NCBI RefSeq assembly: GCF_003987045.1
Contig: NZ_PIPZ01000001.1
Coordinates: 248,001 to 312,000, forward strand
Length of the DNA: 64,000 bases
Origin: Pseudidiomarina marina
GTDB taxonomy: Bacteria; Pseudomonadota; Gammaproteobacteria; Enterobacterales; Alteromonadaceae
Reading direction: 5' to 3'
Below, piece by piece: positions 63,918 to 64,000 of this stretch (positions are counted from its first letter, which is position 1; every line of letters begins with the position of its first letter). The notes under the pieces were generated by a model. It worked only from the letters and a program-made list of their open reading frames with translations. It was not told where the DNA came from and searched no databases. The translations under genes were made by a program, and so were the position numbers.

Positions 63918-64000
63918 GTGCAATTGCCCAGCTTCCATTAGCGATTCAATTACCTGATGATGAAACCTTCGCGACATTTGTGCGCGGGTCAAATCACGAG
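63914..64000 (+). CDS. hda: DnaA regulatory inactivator Hda (partial, N-terminus)
   Basis: 29 codons, running off the right edge. LPLAIQLPDDETFATFVRGSNHE matches the N-terminus of Hda, whose beta-clamp-binding motif lies in QLPLAI. Hda promotes ATP hydrolysis by DnaA after initiation. The start is TTG overlapping the DUF2066 TGA, with GGAG 6 nt before; no ATG or GTG occurs in that frame. Confidence 0.8.
   Translation, partial: MSAIAQLPLAIQLPDDETFATFVRGSNHE

Noticed and set aside
1-64000. Mobile elements, CRISPR arrays, tRNA or rRNA genes
   Set aside because: No transposase, integrase, phage gene, spaced direct repeats, cloverleaf or ribosomal RNA sequence was recognised in any part of the window.

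Overview
The window looks like a chromosomal segment of a marine gammaproteobacterium of the Alteromonadales, most likely Idiomarina or Pseudidiomarina. Three conserved gammaproteobacterial blocks support this: comEC-msbA-lpxK-ycaR-kdsB, gltA divergent from sdhCDAB-sucAB-sucCD, and glnS/fur-fldA-ybfF divergent from seqA-pgm. The adjacent mfd-csiV pair and a DUF2066 gene next to hda fit as well. The genus is an inference from gene order and protein character, not a database result. I see no phage, insertion sequence, CRISPR array, tRNA or rRNA. Coding density is very high and several convergent genes overlap at their stop codons.

Layout. 1-3208 (+): the end of a membrane protein, a carbamoyltransferase related to PyrB but with an altered amino-acid site, and a long AsnB-type amidotransferase. 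3205-13365 (-): a lipoprotein alkaline phosphatase; an ECF sigma factor, candidate anti-sigma and exported PDZ protein; an ExeM/NucH-type nuclease with a MarR regulator; CsiV and Mfd. 13484-23300: lolCDE, a DUF2062 protein (-), comEC, msbA, lpxK, ycaR and kdsB, which is mostly envelope lipid and lipoprotein traffic. 23278-30649 (-): a membrane-fusion lipoprotein and two tandem RND pumps. 30946-42627: citrate synthase (-) and the TCA operons sdhCDAB, sucAB and sucCD, with several hairpin terminators.

42712-55160: accessory metabolism. It holds an EamA transporter, a small excalibur-domain protein, a membrane-anchored ClpP-fold protein, a divergent azoR/LysR pair, and an acyl-CoA dehydrogenase/APH-kinase/SDR operon resembling the 4-hydroxyacyl-CoA (levulinate, ACAD10/11) route. 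A pirin pair follows, then a run of three small membrane proteins leading into 5-oxoprolinase pxpABC. 55233-64000: glnS, fur, fldA, a DUF2788 protein, ybfF, seqA, pgm, an MFS transporter, a DUF2066 protein and the start of hda.

The most interesting signals are these. (1) The acyl-CoA dehydrogenase/kinase/SDR operon sits behind a palindrome, AAACGGTCGTTT, whose near-twin AAACGGCCGTTT abuts a strong gltA promoter. This suggests one fatty-acid-responsive regulator controls lipid catabolism and TCA entry together. (2) The carbamoyltransferase keeps its carbamoyl-phosphate site, has lost the residues that bind aspartate, and is coupled to an AsnB homologue. (3) An 18-codon leader ORF has a stop codon that overlaps the GTG start of sdhC. 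(4) An exported PDZ protein is wired into an ECF sigma/anti-sigma operon.
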